Assembly (NCBI RefSeq): GCF_021190915.1
Contig: NZ_JAIOAP010000010.1
Span: 62,001-126,000 of the forward strand
Source of the DNA: Cohnella silvisoli
GTDB lineage: Bacteria > Bacillota > Bacilli > Paenibacillales > Paenibacillaceae
Direction: 5' to 3'
Length of the DNA: 64,000 nt
Shown: positions 42,655 through 52,645 of the stretch, piece after piece
Layout: every line of letters starts with the position of its first letter
Position numbering within the stretch: position 1 is the stretch's first letter
Notes under the pieces: model-generated
What the model was told of the DNA's origin: nothing
What the model saw: only the letters and a program-made list of their open reading frames with translations
Database searches by the model: none
Translations under genes and position numbers: made by a program

Positions 42655-43974
42655 ATGAAATGCGGAATGAGTGAGATCGATATTACCCCTCCGTTAGGGA
42701 GCGCGATACCCGGTTACTTCTATGACCGGAAAGCTACCGGGATTAAAGACAGGCTGTATGCCAAAGCGTTGGTTGTTCAAGCCGATGAGGGCGTCGTCGC
42801 AATTGTCGCTCTCGATTGTATCGACCTTACTTCAGCAATCGTAGCTGGTATTCGGGAACGAATTGCCGCTTTTACACCTATCCCCCAATCATGCATTATG
42901 GTATCGGCTACGCATACACACACTGGACCGCCGGTCATCAGCACTTCATTTTACGAGGCGGACGATCAGTATCTTTCATGGATGACGGAGCAGGCGGCGG
43001 ATGCGGCTATTGCGGCTTATCAGCAGCGTCGGAATGCGCAGATCGGCTTCGGAGCGGGACATGAGCCGGATATCGCCTTTAATCGCAGATTTTATATGAA
43101 AGACGGAACAGTAAAGACAAATCCGGGTATTGGAAACCCGTTCATCGATCGTCCCACCGGTCCCATCGATCCGCAAGTTTTCGTGATGCGAATTGATGAT
43201 GATCAGGGCAACCCGATTGGAGTTCTGACGAATTATGCGTGCCATACGGATGTTGTAGGAGGAACCGAATTTAGCGCGGACTATCCGGGCGAGCTCTCCT
43301 TCAGGCTGAAGCAAGAGCTCGGGGACGATGTCGTCAGCCTGTTTCATATGGGAACGAGCGGCAATATCAACCACGCCAACGCGATGGGAGGGACAGAAGC
43401 AGATTACGACCCGTCCCTTGCTCACTACAAGAAAATGGGCCGCATCCTCTCCTGGGAAGTGCTGAAGGTAAGGGAAAAAATCACAACGTCGACGTCCAAG
43501 CTGCCGCTCGCCGTAAAACAAACCGTCTTCCCGGTTCCATATCGGCTACCCTCGGAAAAGGATGTTCAAGCCGTACAGCAAATTCAACTGGGAGATTGGC
43601 CTCAAGCGATTAAAGACAATTTTGTTCAAGAGCTGCGGAAAGCGGCCAACGCCGAAGATACCTCGTTCGTCGAGGTCGAAATACAGGTAATCACTCTAGG
43701 TGAGTTGGCCTTTGTCGGACTTCCCGGAGAATTATTCGTCGAATTCGGTCTTGAAATCAAGGAAAAGTCTCCCTTTCCTTTCACGATCGTGAACGAGCTG
43801 TGCAACGGTTCCGCAACCGGTTATTTCTGCACCCGAATAGCTTATGAGCAGGGCGGATATGAACCGATCATTACCGGCCACAGCAGGCTTGCGATCGATG
43901 CTGGCGAAATCTTCGTTCAGCAATCACTCAAGCTGCTGCAAGATATCGGTCAAATTCGTGGATTTTTGGTATGA
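42655..43974 (+). CDS. Neutral/alkaline ceramidase-like (N-terminal domain family) hydrolase
   Basis: A 439-residue protein of the neutral/alkaline non-lysosomal ceramidase N-terminal domain family. It starts GMSEIDITPPLG and has the zinc motif VSATHTHTGP and NYACHTDVV, then LFHMGTSGNINHAN. No signal peptide and no C-terminal ceramidase domain are present, so true ceramidase activity is doubtful; short members in sugar loci are uncharacterised amidohydrolase-like enzymes. Partner of the GNAT gene just upstream. A de-N-acylation role on an amino sugar is a guess. Confidence 0.8.
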   Translation: MKCGMSEIDITPPLGSAIPGYFYDRKATGIKDRLYAKALVVQADEGVVAIVALDCIDLTSAIVAGIRERIAAFTPIPQSCIMVSATHTHTGPPVISTSFYEADDQYLSWMTEQAADAAIAAYQQRRNAQIGFGAGHEPDIAFNRRFYMKDGTVKTNPGIGNPFIDRPTGPIDPQVFVMRIDDDQGNPIGVLTNYACHTDVVGGTEFSADYPGELSFRLKQELGDDVVSLFHMGTSGNINHANAMGGTEADYDPSLAHYKKMGRILSWEVLKVREKITTSTSKLPLAVKQTVFPVPYRLPSEKDVQAVQQIQLGDWPQAIKDNFVQELRKAANAEDTSFVEVEIQVITLGELAFVGLPGELFVEFGLEIKEKSPFPFTIVNELCNGSATGYFCTRIAYEQGGYEPIITGHSRLAIDAGEIFVQQSLKLLQDIGQIRGFLV

Positions 43975-44010
43975 TAAAAAATAAGCGCCAATGAACGGGG
44001 AGTTGAGCGA

Positions 44011-45624
44011 ATGTTCTCCATCCTTATAGTTGATGATAATGTTTCCGATAGAGCTGGAATCATAGAGCTGATGGATTGGGAGGCTCTTGAAATTGAAGTT
44101 GCAGGTCTTGCGGTTGACGGACTGGAGGGATACCAGCAGGCAATCGAACGGCAGCCTGACTTTATTCTGACGGATGTCTCTATGCCTGTACTGGATGGAA
44201 TTAAGATGACTGAAATGATTAAAGCCGAACTTCCGGATACTAAGTTCATATTCATGAGCTGCTTTGATGACTTCGAATATTTGAAGGATGCCATCAACCT
44301 CGAAGTGTATGGTTATATCCTAAAGCCGATAAATTTGGCAGAACTAACGAGTACGATCGAGAAGGTCATCAAGTTAAAGCAAGCAGAAATGGATAGAGCG
44401 CATGATGATCATATTCTAAGAAAACAAATCCAAGAGAGCATGCCGGTGCTTCAGGAGCAATTGATTAGAGACCTCTTATATGGGAAATTTGATAGCGAAG
44501 AGGATATCAGGCACCGGATGACCTACTTGGGAATGGATTTTACGGATAAATGCTGCTCGGTGCTTTTCCTGCAAATCGATAATTACGACTTGCTCTATGC
44601 GGACACTACGGTGGAAAACAAGCATTTCATGATTTATCGCGTGCAGAAATGCGTCGAAGAGACGATCATGCTTGAAATGCACGGTTACGTAACCAATCAG
44701 CTAAACAATAGCTTGGCTATTATTCTTATTCTAGATCTAGCAGAGCGTGCGGACGCGATAAATCGAATCGTAGAGATGGCCAACAGATGCAAGGAGTACG
44801 TGAATGATAAATTAGATATACCGATTACGATTGGAATAAGCGATCTTTCCACGAGTATCAAGCTGCTTCCCAAATCGTTTGAATCCGCGCAATATGCGGT
44901 AACCTCCAAGTTTTTCAGCGGCGGGAACAGAATCATCATGGCAAACGAAATACAGGAACCCGAGCGAGAGTTTCAATATAATATTCTGGAAATTAAGAGC
45001 AAGCTGGACTGGATCATCGAAAGCGGACAATCGCACGATATTGTTTCATTCATGGATAGACTTGTTGATACGAATCTGCATTATCCCCCTGCGTTTATTA
45101 AGAGTCTTACCTACTCGATTATTAACGTCGTGCAAACGTATCTGATCGAGAGAAATGAGAGCTTCGGCAGCATCTTCGGAGATGATCTGATCATATGGAG
45201 CAAGCTGCAGAAATTTGAAACGATAACCGACATCAAACAATGGTTGATTCATATTATCGATACGGTCAGAAAATTTTTCGAGAAAATAGACAGCGGACGT
45301 TATCAGAAAATCGTTGAAGATATAAAAAGGATCATTGAAGAACGTTATGCGGAAATCGAAAATGTTAGTCAAATCGTCAGCTCGCTCTATATTAGCAGCA
45401 GCCATGCGAATCTTATTTTTAAGCAGCAAACCGGGCATACCCTATTCGACTATTTGATTATTAAGCGAATGGAAGCTGCGAAGCAGATGCTGCTGGATCC
45501 GTATATTAAAATATATGAAATCGCAGAGAGAACGGGCTACAAAACGGCCTCCTATTTTGCTTCCGTATTCAAAGAGTACACGGGCTTAACCTCCAAGCAG
45601 TACAGGGATAAATACTCGGTCTGA
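44011..45624 (+). CDS. YesN-type response regulator (second copy)
   Basis: A 537-residue response regulator, same length and layout as the protein encoded at 2468-4081: receiver with DD at 8-9, phospho-acceptor Asp55 in ILTDVSMP and GYILKPIN; long central region with MPVLQEQLIRDLL; and two C-terminal AraC helix-turn-helix motifs (SLYISSSHANLIFKQQTG; TGYKTASYFASVFKEYTG). Start behind GGGGAGTTGAG. It is followed 14 bp later by its kinase, and it likely activates the permease operon at 47534. Confidence 0.92.
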   Translation: MFSILIVDDNVSDRAGIIELMDWEALEIEVAGLAVDGLEGYQQAIERQPDFILTDVSMPVLDGIKMTEMIKAELPDTKFIFMSCFDDFEYLKDAINLEVYGYILKPINLAELTSTIEKVIKLKQAEMDRAHDDHILRKQIQESMPVLQEQLIRDLLYGKFDSEEDIRHRMTYLGMDFTDKCCSVLFLQIDNYDLLYADTTVENKHFMIYRVQKCVEETIMLEMHGYVTNQLNNSLAIILILDLAERADAINRIVEMANRCKEYVNDKLDIPITIGISDLSTSIKLLPKSFESAQYAVTSKFFSGGNRIIMANEIQEPEREFQYNILEIKSKLDWIIESGQSHDIVSFMDRLVDTNLHYPPAFIKSLTYSIINVVQTYLIERNESFGSIFGDDLIIWSKLQKFETITDIKQWLIHIIDTVRKFFEKIDSGRYQKIVEDIKRIIEERYAEIENVSQIVSSLYISSSHANLIFKQQTGHTLFDYLIIKRMEAAKQMLLDPYIKIYEIAERTGYKTASYFASVFKEYTGLTSKQYRDKYSV

Positions 45625-45638
45625 GAGGGTGCGGCAGC

Positions 45639-47387
45639 ATGGTTAAACAGAAGATTCGTTTCTTTTTTCCCGCCTCGACCATGAACAACCAGATTTTCAA
45701 AAACTTAATTATTTTCACCAGCATTCCGATCATACTCATTTCGATCTTTTTTTGCTTCTATACGTATCAGAAGTACAAAGGTGAATATTTGGACACGATC
45801 GGGATTCAACTAAATGAGAGCAAAAATTTAATCGATGAGATCCTAGTTAAATATATCGATAAAAGCAGCTATATTATTACGAATCAGAAATTGATCAAGA
45901 ACCTCCAAAAAAACTACGGCAACGATCTGGAGCAAATGATCTATTTTTTCGAGGACACCGATGCGATGATCGGCGAGCCTTATTATGAAGACATTAAAAG
46001 CCCCTTCATCATTCATGCGGCCAATGAGACCTTATATGATGGTAAGTTTGTAGATAAACTGACGAATATACCATCGAATGACTCTATTGAAGAAGCCAAG
46101 AATTCTCCCGCCACGGACATTATTTGGAAGTCGGATCTAACCGTGAAAGACAACCAAAGTTATTTGACTTTTTATCGGAATATCGTCGATTTCAAAACTT
46201 CCATCGGCATTCTTGAAGTTAACATCCCCTATAACGTCGTCGCTTTGAAAATGGACACGATCGGCGTTCCCGATACGGGATTGATTCTATCCGCGAACAA
46301 AGACGGAAATATTCTGCATCTCAACAATCAAACCCGACTCGAGATCCCGAATCTGAAATCAATTACCCCGAAAGACTATTTGATCGTTAGCGACAGCTTA
46401 AAGGATGGGAATCAAATCATCGTTGCCATCCCGAAGATGGAAGTGAATAAGAAAACATTTCGAACCATCATGTTGGTGGTCGGTTTTTTCCTCATTTATA
46501 TTTTCGTAATGCTGCTTGCTTCCAAAACGACCGCGCATCGGATAACGGGGAATCTGGAAAGCTTCATTAACAAAATCAAACGCAACGATCAGCTCCTTCT
46601 CAACGAGGAGCTTATTCAAATTTCAGGAACCGACGACGTGTCGATCATCAAACTTAAATTAAAAGAGCTTGTTAGCCGCTTGAACGAAATCCATAAAGAA
46701 GTGGTTGCCGTAAAATTGGAAAAAAGCTCTTTGGAAATCGAGCTGCTGCAATCCAGAATCAATCCACATCTTCTTTATAACTCCTTGTCGGTCATTAATT
46801 GGACAGCTTTAAGGAACAAAGACGGCAAAACGGTTGAGATTATCGATGCCATGACGAAATATTATCGAATCGCCCTGAGCAAAGGGAATAGTGTAATCAG
46901 CGTAGCCTCCGAGCTGGAAATGATTAAAGAATACGTGAAAATTAATGTTCTTGCGCATTCCGTCGACTACCTGCTGGTACTTGATATCGAGGAAGAGATA
47001 TTAGGTTTCTATACGTCGAAGCACCTCATTCAACCGATTGTTGAAAACGCGATCCTGCATGGGCTTAACGGGAAAAGAGAAAACGCGATCGTGATGATCA
47101 AAGGTTATCGGGATTTACGCGATATCGTCTTCGAGATAAGCGATAATGGGCGCGGTATGAGACCGGAAAGCGTTAACGACATTATGAACTTAAATTTCAC
47201 GGCGAGCTTAGGGGGATACGGGATCAAGAATGTCATCAAACGAATCCAAGCTTATTACGGGTACAACGATGGGATCGCAATCGAAAGTGAAGTGGGAAAA
47301 GGCACAAAAGTAACGATCCGAATTGAAGCATTAAACGAGGCTGAGCTTAATGAGAGAAGAGAGTTCAGGACGTTTGATGCGAGCTGA
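45639..47387 (+). CDS. YesM-type sensor histidine kinase (second copy)
   Basis: A 582-residue membrane kinase with the same arrangement as the one at 4097-5842: membrane helices near residues 20-42 and 275-295, an extracellular sensor between them, HAMP, and RINPHLLYNSL with the phospho-His at residue 377. The ATPase domain shows PIVENAILHGLNG and DNGRGM. Start codon at 45639 follows GAGAGGGTGCGG. The extracellular part is the most diverged section between the two kinases, as expected if they read different ligands. Confidence 0.93.
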   Translation: MVKQKIRFFFPASTMNNQIFKNLIIFTSIPIILISIFFCFYTYQKYKGEYLDTIGIQLNESKNLIDEILVKYIDKSSYIITNQKLIKNLQKNYGNDLEQMIYFFEDTDAMIGEPYYEDIKSPFIIHAANETLYDGKFVDKLTNIPSNDSIEEAKNSPATDIIWKSDLTVKDNQSYLTFYRNIVDFKTSIGILEVNIPYNVVALKMDTIGVPDTGLILSANKDGNILHLNNQTRLEIPNLKSITPKDYLIVSDSLKDGNQIIVAIPKMEVNKKTFRTIMLVVGFFLIYIFVMLLASKTTAHRITGNLESFINKIKRNDQLLLNEELIQISGTDDVSIIKLKLKELVSRLNEIHKEVVAVKLEKSSLEIELLQSRINPHLLYNSLSVINWTALRNKDGKTVEIIDAMTKYYRIALSKGNSVISVASELEMIKEYVKINVLAHSVDYLLVLDIEEEILGFYTSKHLIQPIVENAILHGLNGKRENAIVMIKGYRDLRDIVFEISDNGRGMRPESVNDIMNLNFTASLGGYGIKNVIKRIQAYYGYNDGIAIESEVGKGTKVTIRIEALNEAELNERREFRTFDAS

Positions 47388-47392
47388 ATGTT

Positions 47393-47424
47393 AACGCCGT
47401 CTGCACATGCGCAGACGGCGTTTT
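47393..47424 (+). terminator. Rho-independent terminator after the second kinase gene
   Basis: AACGCCGTCTGC (47393-47404) pairs with GCAGACGGCGTT (47411-47422) around a 6-base loop, and TTTT follows from 47421. A strong GC-rich stem that separates the two-component genes from the permease operon. Confidence 0.88.
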
Positions 47425-47462
47425 GTTAATAAGCAGATGTTGATAGATTTAAGCAATCTGTT

Positions 47463-47496
47463 GTCTTAATCGTACTTCCGCCTCTTTGTATAATGA
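47463..47496 (+). promoter_or_regulatory. Candidate activator-dependent promoter of the second permease operon
   Basis: TATAAT at 47489-47494 lies about 40 bp upstream of the start codon and has no good -35. GTCT starts 26 bp before it, exactly as at 5877/5903 in front of the first permease operon, which supports a shared regulator site. Confidence 0.45.
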
Positions 47497-47533
47497 ATTT
47501 ATATGACAACTGCAGAGAGGGGAACAGGACAAA

Positions 47534-48454
47534 ATGCATAACCAGCTTACGTTATCTCAGAAAATAAGACGAAATAAGTTCCTCTATTTGCTCCTATCAG
47601 GGGCAGTACTATGGACGATTATTTTTTGTTACGTGCCGATGATCGGTATCGTGATGTCCTTTCAGGATTTCAATATTTTCAAGGGGATGTTCGGCAGTCC
47701 TTTCGTCGGATTTAAGCATTTTAACGCTATTTTCTCAGATCCTGTATTTGCCAAGGCGGTCGTAAACACTCTCTATTATAACTCTATTATTTTGATAATC
47801 GGCTTCCCGTTTCCGATTGTCCTTGCGTTGCTATTTAACGAATTAAAAGGAAGATTCTTTAAGCGATTCGTGCAAACCGTCAGTTATTTACCTTACTTCC
47901 TGTCCTGGATATCGGTCGTCGCTTTGTTCTACGCCTTTTTCGAGATGAGCGGGCCTTTTAACGACCTGAAAGAGTTTTTGGTCGGGCATGAAATCGAACG
48001 AACGAATATATTGATGGACCCTGACAACTTCGTGGCGATCCTGTTCGGATCTCATCTCTGGAAGAACATCGGGTGGTCATCCGTTATATTCCTTGCCGCA
48101 ATCGCTGGGATTGACTCTCAATTATACGAAGCCGCCAAGATCGACGGTTGCGGACGGTGGAAGCAGATGATTCATATTACGCTTCCGGGTATCATGCCTA
48201 CGGCGATGATTATTTTCATTCTTTCGTCCGGCAGCCTTGTCTCTTCGAATTTCGAACAGGTATACGGATTTCAAAATTTATACACCATGGAACAGACTCA
48301 GGTAGTCAACACATTGGTTTACCAGCTTGGCATTCAGCAGGGGAATTATTCCTTGGCCACGGCATTCGGTTTGGCGCAAGGCATCGTCTCGTTCCTGATC
48401 GTATATGGGGTCAACTGGATTTCCAAAAAAACAAGTCAAGTCGGAATATGGTAA
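47534..48454 (+). CDS. ABC transporter permease, LplB type (second copy)
   Basis: A 306-residue permease with six membrane helices, close paralogue of the protein at 5952-6860: FLYLLLSGAVLWTIIFCYVP, MSFQDFNIFKGMFG and the EAA loop LYEAAKIDGCGRWKQ. ATG 47534 follows AGAGGGGAACAGG. It should form the channel with the LplC-type subunit encoded 12 bp downstream. Confidence 0.93.
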   Translation: MHNQLTLSQKIRRNKFLYLLLSGAVLWTIIFCYVPMIGIVMSFQDFNIFKGMFGSPFVGFKHFNAIFSDPVFAKAVVNTLYYNSIILIIGFPFPIVLALLFNELKGRFFKRFVQTVSYLPYFLSWISVVALFYAFFEMSGPFNDLKEFLVGHEIERTNILMDPDNFVAILFGSHLWKNIGWSSVIFLAAIAGIDSQLYEAAKIDGCGRWKQMIHITLPGIMPTAMIIFILSSGSLVSSNFEQVYGFQNLYTMEQTQVVNTLVYQLGIQQGNYSLATAFGLAQGIVSFLIVYGVNWISKKTSQVGIW

Positions 48455-48466
48455 GGGGGAGAGCTC

Positions 48467-49360
48467 ATGAGAACAAGTTTCGGAGAAAAGGCGTTTCGGC
48501 TGTTTAATATCGTATTCATGATCTTTCTGTGCGTCATTACGTTATATCCGTACCTGAATCAGTTGGCCGTTTCTCTTAACGACGGACAAGATACTATTTT
48601 TGGCGGCATCACGGTGTTTCCGCGGGAATTTACGTGGAGCAATTATGAAACCGTTTTCTCGAATAGCAGCTTTGTCGGCTCACTCGTCATTTCGGGGGGC
48701 AGGGTACTGCTCGGAACTTTGCTCGGATTGATTCTGATTACGGGCGCGGCTTATGCGTTAACGAAGAAAAATTTGCCGGGGAGAAATTTCCTGATCTTCT
48801 TTCTCATTATTCCTACGTTCATATCGGGTGGACTCATCCCGCTTTATTTTCTGTACAGGTATTTGCATCTGATGAACAATTTCATGGTTTATGTTCTGCC
48901 GATGGCCTTTGTGTTCTTCTATATGATCATCGTAAGAACCTACATTCAGTCGCTTCCTAACGGCCTTGAAGAAGCGGCCATTATCGACGGGGCGAACGAA
49001 GTCCAGATTTTGACGAGAATCATTATTCCGTTGTCCATGCCCGTGATGGCTACCGTTATCCTGTGGTTGGCTGTGACCCATTGGAACGATTGGACGACCT
49101 CGCTCTATTTCATTACCAAGAAAGATTTGTACACCTTGCAGTTCGTCATGTACAAGGTGATCAAGGAAGCGGAACTGGTCAACGAGCTTGCGGTAACGCA
49201 AGCGAGAATGGGCGGCGGGGGGAATCAAGCGGTTGCCGTCACTCCCGAATCGATCAAAGCGGCGACGATCATCGTGGCGACTTTTCCGATCGTTGCGCTG
49301 TACCCGTTCCTTCAGAAGTACTTTATCCAGGGCGTAATGATCGGAGCTATTAAAGAATAG
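48467..49360 (+). CDS. ABC transporter permease, LplC type (second copy)
   Basis: A 297-residue permease with six membrane helices, paralogous to the protein at 6872-7768: LYPYLNQLAVSLNDGQDTIF, LPGRNFLIFFLIIPTFISGG and the EAA-type loop LEEAAIIDGANEVQ. The start follows AAGGGGGAGAG. Unlike the first cluster, no binding-protein gene follows; the next gene is on the opposite strand. Confidence 0.93.
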   Translation: MRTSFGEKAFRLFNIVFMIFLCVITLYPYLNQLAVSLNDGQDTIFGGITVFPREFTWSNYETVFSNSSFVGSLVISGGRVLLGTLLGLILITGAAYALTKKNLPGRNFLIFFLIIPTFISGGLIPLYFLYRYLHLMNNFMVYVLPMAFVFFYMIIVRTYIQSLPNGLEEAAIIDGANEVQILTRIIIPLSMPVMATVILWLAVTHWNDWTTSLYFITKKDLYTLQFVMYKVIKEAELVNELAVTQARMGGGGNQAVAVTPESIKAATIIVATFPIVALYPFLQKYFIQGVMIGAIKE

Positions 49361-49382
49361 GCTGCAAGCAGGAGAGTTCTCC

Positions 49383-50273
49383 CTATCGCGGCAATTGGTC
49401 CGCTTGAGCGAAGGTTGAGCCGTGAGCTCTATTGCGATACTGCCTTGGGGATAACCCCGTCTTCTTGCGAAACAGCGCGTAAAAAAACTTAAGGTCCCGG
49501 TAACCGACTTGTTCGGCGATTTCTTTGATCGTCAGCGTAGTATGGCGGAGCAGTTCGGTGCTTTTCTTCATTCGGATGTTCTGCAGGTACTCGGTGAAAG
49601 ATTGGCCGGTCGCCTGTTTGAACATCCTTTGCATGTAACTGGGGCTAGCGGGCAGAAGCTTGGCGATTTCGGCGAGCGTCAGCGGCCTGCTGTAATTGTC
49701 CTCCATATATTCAAGCGCGGAGCCGAGCTGAGAATTGGCGGGAAGCGCTGAAGCGAGATTGAGCTCGAGCCGGTACAGATAAACGAGTAATTTGGTCAGG
49801 AGCGCATATAGGCAAGACTCATAACCGGGTTGTCGCATGCGGTATTCCCGGTGCAGGGCTTCCATGCCGATTCGGCCTTCATGAAAGGCATCTTTATACC
49901 GCCGGTAAGCTTGCGATTGTCCGGTCAATAAGGTCAGTGTGCCCTCCGGAAAAGGATACGCTAGGAGTAGTTTCTCCGGTACCGAAACGTCGAAAATACA
50001 GTTATAGACGATGAGCTCGTCTTTCGCGGCTTCGGAAGCAGGACGATAAACGTGCCGGGTTCCGATGGGGATGATGAATAGGTCTCCTTTTTCCACGAAA
50101 ATTCTCTCATCGCCAATATAATGGTAGCCCTTCCCTTCCGCGACGTATTGAATTTCCACGAAGTCGTGAATATGGATAGGCAGGGTGAAATATTCGCGTT
50201 CCCTTGTCACGTACAAAGGAAAGTTGGGATCCCAGAGGGTACGGCCTTCTAACGTATGCGGGGTTGAATTCAT
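49383..50273 (-). CDS. AraC-family regulator with N-terminal cupin domain
   Basis: A 296-residue regulator. The cupin part has HIHDFVEIQYVAEGKGYHYI and KGDLFIIPIGTRHVYRP; the C-terminal part has ASPSYMQRMFKQATGQSF and VGYRDLKFFYALFRKKTGLS, ending P-R-Q-Y-R. It resembles the RhaS/RhaR-like regulators found next to rhamnosidase genes, and its gene is divergent from the GH78 gene, which it probably activates in response to L-rhamnose or a rhamnoside. It belongs to a different subgroup from the two regulators at 32 kb and 36 kb. Confidence 0.92.
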   Translation of the reverse strand: MNSTPHTLEGRTLWDPNFPLYVTREREYFTLPIHIHDFVEIQYVAEGKGYHYIGDERIFVEKGDLFIIPIGTRHVYRPASEAAKDELIVYNCIFDVSVPEKLLLAYPFPEGTLTLLTGQSQAYRRYKDAFHEGRIGMEALHREYRMRQPGYESCLYALLTKLLVYLYRLELNLASALPANSQLGSALEYMEDNYSRPLTLAEIAKLLPASPSYMQRMFKQATGQSFTEYLQNIRMKKSTELLRHTTLTIKEIAEQVGYRDLKFFYALFRKKTGLSPRQYRNRAHGSTFAQADQLPR

Positions 50274-50298
50274 CGTGATCGATCCTTCATTTTAGGAT

Positions 50299-52629
50299 GT
50301 GATTGCCCTATTAATAGCACAGATTGCCCCCTATATACAAGGGAAAAGCGTATGTTATGCTTTGGAAAAATGCAGGGAGTTGGCGAACATCAATTGGATA
50401 GCGGATTGGATTTGGCGTTCACGGCGTGTTCGGGTCAATGATTTTGCTTATTTTCGCAAGGAGTTTGCGGTTCAAGCTTCTCTTATATCTGCGCAATTGC
50501 TCGTATCGGCGCACAACTCGGCGTTTGTTTACGTCAACGGAACGAAGGTGGGCGGTTACGGCTCTCCTGCACCCACGAACCCATGGAAGCGGAAATATTA
50601 TTTGGTTTACGAGATTAGCGGACAACTGAATGAGGGGCTGAATTGCCTTACCGCAGATGCGCATTACCTTGGAGGCAGCGGACAGAATTACGTTAACGGG
50701 TTGCCCGGATTCCGGCTTGAGCTTCATCTTACTTATACGGATGGATCGAAGAAAATCGTCAAGACGGACGGTTCATGGGAAACTCTGAAGGATATGCCGC
50801 ATAAGTCGGGGACTCCCTACCAACAAAATCGCAGGGTGTCCGCCATAGAAGAATATGATGCTAGGAAATGGGATCAAAAGTGGCGTTATGCAGGTTTGAA
50901 GGATGATGTAAGCAATACCTCCAAAGCCAAGAAGGCGAAAATCGGCCGGGACGAGTGGCTTATGGTGGAGCAGCAGATTCCGGAAGGCGCCATCGAGGAA
51001 GAAATCCGGCTAACGAAACTAAGTTCGGCTTTCGAAGAGGGGGACCCTTCATTCCCGCAGGTGTTCGATGTCGGAAGAATCGTCTCTGGATGGCCCAAAT
51101 TCACGCTGAAAGGGATCGAAGGGGCAACGATTCGTCTTCGGTACTCGGAGGATTTGGACGAGAACGGCCGCGTGAAGCATAACGTGTGCAATGAGCATTC
51201 GGACAATTATTACGATCAATACACGATGCGGGGCGACGATCAGGAAAGCTGGCAGCCGGATTTCTCCTACAAGGCTTTTCGTTATGTCGAGGTAACGGGT
51301 TATCCTTTGCCTATCGAGGAAGGGAACAGTCTTACGGTGTGCCTAGCCTATACGGCGATGCCTTACGTGGGAAGCTTTAACAGCTCTGACGAGAATCTTA
51401 ACGCCTTATACGAGGCGTGCATCCGAACCCAGAAAAACAACACGTTGGGTCAGACGGTCGACTGTCCTCACCGCGAGCAAGCTCAATATACAGCGGATAC
51501 GGATTTGCAGGTGGAGACGCTTTTCTATAATTTCGATGCTTTGAATGTGATAGAGAAGACGCTAAGCGACTTCACGGACGCGCAGCTGGAGGACGGTACT
51601 TTTCCTTTCGTGACGCCTACCAATTACGAGCATCAGGATTTTAACTTGCAGATTCCGGAGTGGGATTTGCATTACGCGACTCTACTATGGAAGTTATATC
51701 AAACATCGGGCAACGTTAAGCTGCTGGAAACCTTCTTCGAAACCGCGCGTCGGATGGTGGATTACTTCATAGGGCGATTGGACCCAGTGTCGGGACTTGT
51801 CCCGCTGGATAAGGGCTGGCACATCAGCGATTGGCCTTATCCGTCTGTGGAACATAAAGGCGACTTTTTAACCGTTCAGCAGGTTAAGCTCGTGCAGGCT
51901 TTAAGAATCGTTAGCGATGCTGCGGCGCTAATCGGCAAACAAGTTGATCATAAGGCATACAAGGAACACGCGGCACGGCTAAGCGATAATCTTGTCCGGA
52001 ATCTGTATGATCGGGAGCTCAAGCGATTTAGGGACAGCTCGGAATCATCACAGATGCATCAAGGCGTTACGGCTATCGCTTTATACGCGGACTTAGTCCC
52101 ATCGGCCGATCGCGAAGCAGCCGTTGCATACGTAGCGGACAAACAATGGGAATGCCGGACGGTGCTGTCGTTGCCGCTTCTGAGAATGTTGTTCGAGAAC
52201 GGGCGCGAAGCGGAAGCTTATGCGCTGCTCAGTCGCAAGGAATATCCGGGCTGGGGCTATATGATCGCGCAAGGCGCGAAGACGATGTGGGAAGGCTGGG
52301 AAGATATCGAAAGCCATTCCCATGCGTGGAACGGCTATCCGGCGAGATTGCTGCAAGAGTATGTTGTTGGAATCAAGTCGGAAGCTCCGGGATTCGCGAA
52401 AGCGGTTATTCGTCCTTATATGCCAGACGACTTGTCGTTCGCGGAAGCCGAAGTGTGGACACCTCATGGGACCTTATTCGCTCGTTGGGAGCGTTTAGCA
52501 GAACAAGGCGGCGTCCGAATCCGGGCTCGTATTCCTGCGGGAATGAACGCGAGACTTGCAGTCAAACTGCCCGCGCGGAACGTTGTGATGGAGCTTGCGC
52601 CAGGGGAACGCGATTTGATTTTCGACTAA
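50299..52629 (+). CDS. Alpha-L-rhamnosidase-like glycoside hydrolase (GH78)
   Basis: Large intracellular glycosidase that would remove terminal alpha-L-rhamnose. Layout: beta-sandwich with NWIADWIWRSRRV and FVYVNGTKVGGYG at residues about 32-100, the rhamnosidase concanavalin-like part with VFDVGRIVSGWPKF and IRLRYSEDLDENG, then the (alpha/alpha)6 catalytic barrel with QTVDCPHREQAQYTADTDLQ, DKGWHISDWPYP and MWEGWEDIESHSHAWNGYPA, and a C-terminal sandwich. The GH78 signature after DCP-x-R-E is variant here (AQYTADTD). The first 30 residues (GTG 50299) are unlikely: they leave only 25 bp to the divergent gene. TTG 50380 in the same frame is an alternative, but its ribosome site AGGGAG is adjacent, so the start is unsettled. 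Confidence 0.85.
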   Translation: MIALLIAQIAPYIQGKSVCYALEKCRELANINWIADWIWRSRRVRVNDFAYFRKEFAVQASLISAQLLVSAHNSAFVYVNGTKVGGYGSPAPTNPWKRKYYLVYEISGQLNEGLNCLTADAHYLGGSGQNYVNGLPGFRLELHLTYTDGSKKIVKTDGSWETLKDMPHKSGTPYQQNRRVSAIEEYDARKWDQKWRYAGLKDDVSNTSKAKKAKIGRDEWLMVEQQIPEGAIEEEIRLTKLSSAFEEGDPSFPQVFDVGRIVSGWPKFTLKGIEGATIRLRYSEDLDENGRVKHNVCNEHSDNYYDQYTMRGDDQESWQPDFSYKAFRYVEVTGYPLPIEEGNSLTVCLAYTAMPYVGSFNSSDENLNALYEACIRTQKNNTLGQTVDCPHREQAQYTADTDLQVETLFYNFDALNVIEKTLSDFTDAQLEDGTFPFVTPTNYEHQDFNLQIPEWDLHYATLLWKLYQTSGNVKLLETFFETARRMVDYFIGRLDPVSGLVPLDKGWHISDWPYPSVEHKGDFLTVQQVKLVQALRIVSDAAALIGKQVDHKAYKEHAARLSDNLVRNLYDRELKRFRDSSESSQMHQGVTAIALYADLVPSADREAAVAYVADKQWECRTVLSLPLLRMLFENGREAEAYALLSRKEYPGWGYMIAQGAKTMWEGWEDIESHSHAWNGYPARLLQEYVVGIKSEAPGFAKAVIRPYMPDDLSFAEAEVWTPHGTLFARWERLAEQGGVRIRARIPAGMNARLAVKLPARNVVMELAPGERDLIFD

Positions 52630-52645
52630 CCGTCATAGGATCAGG

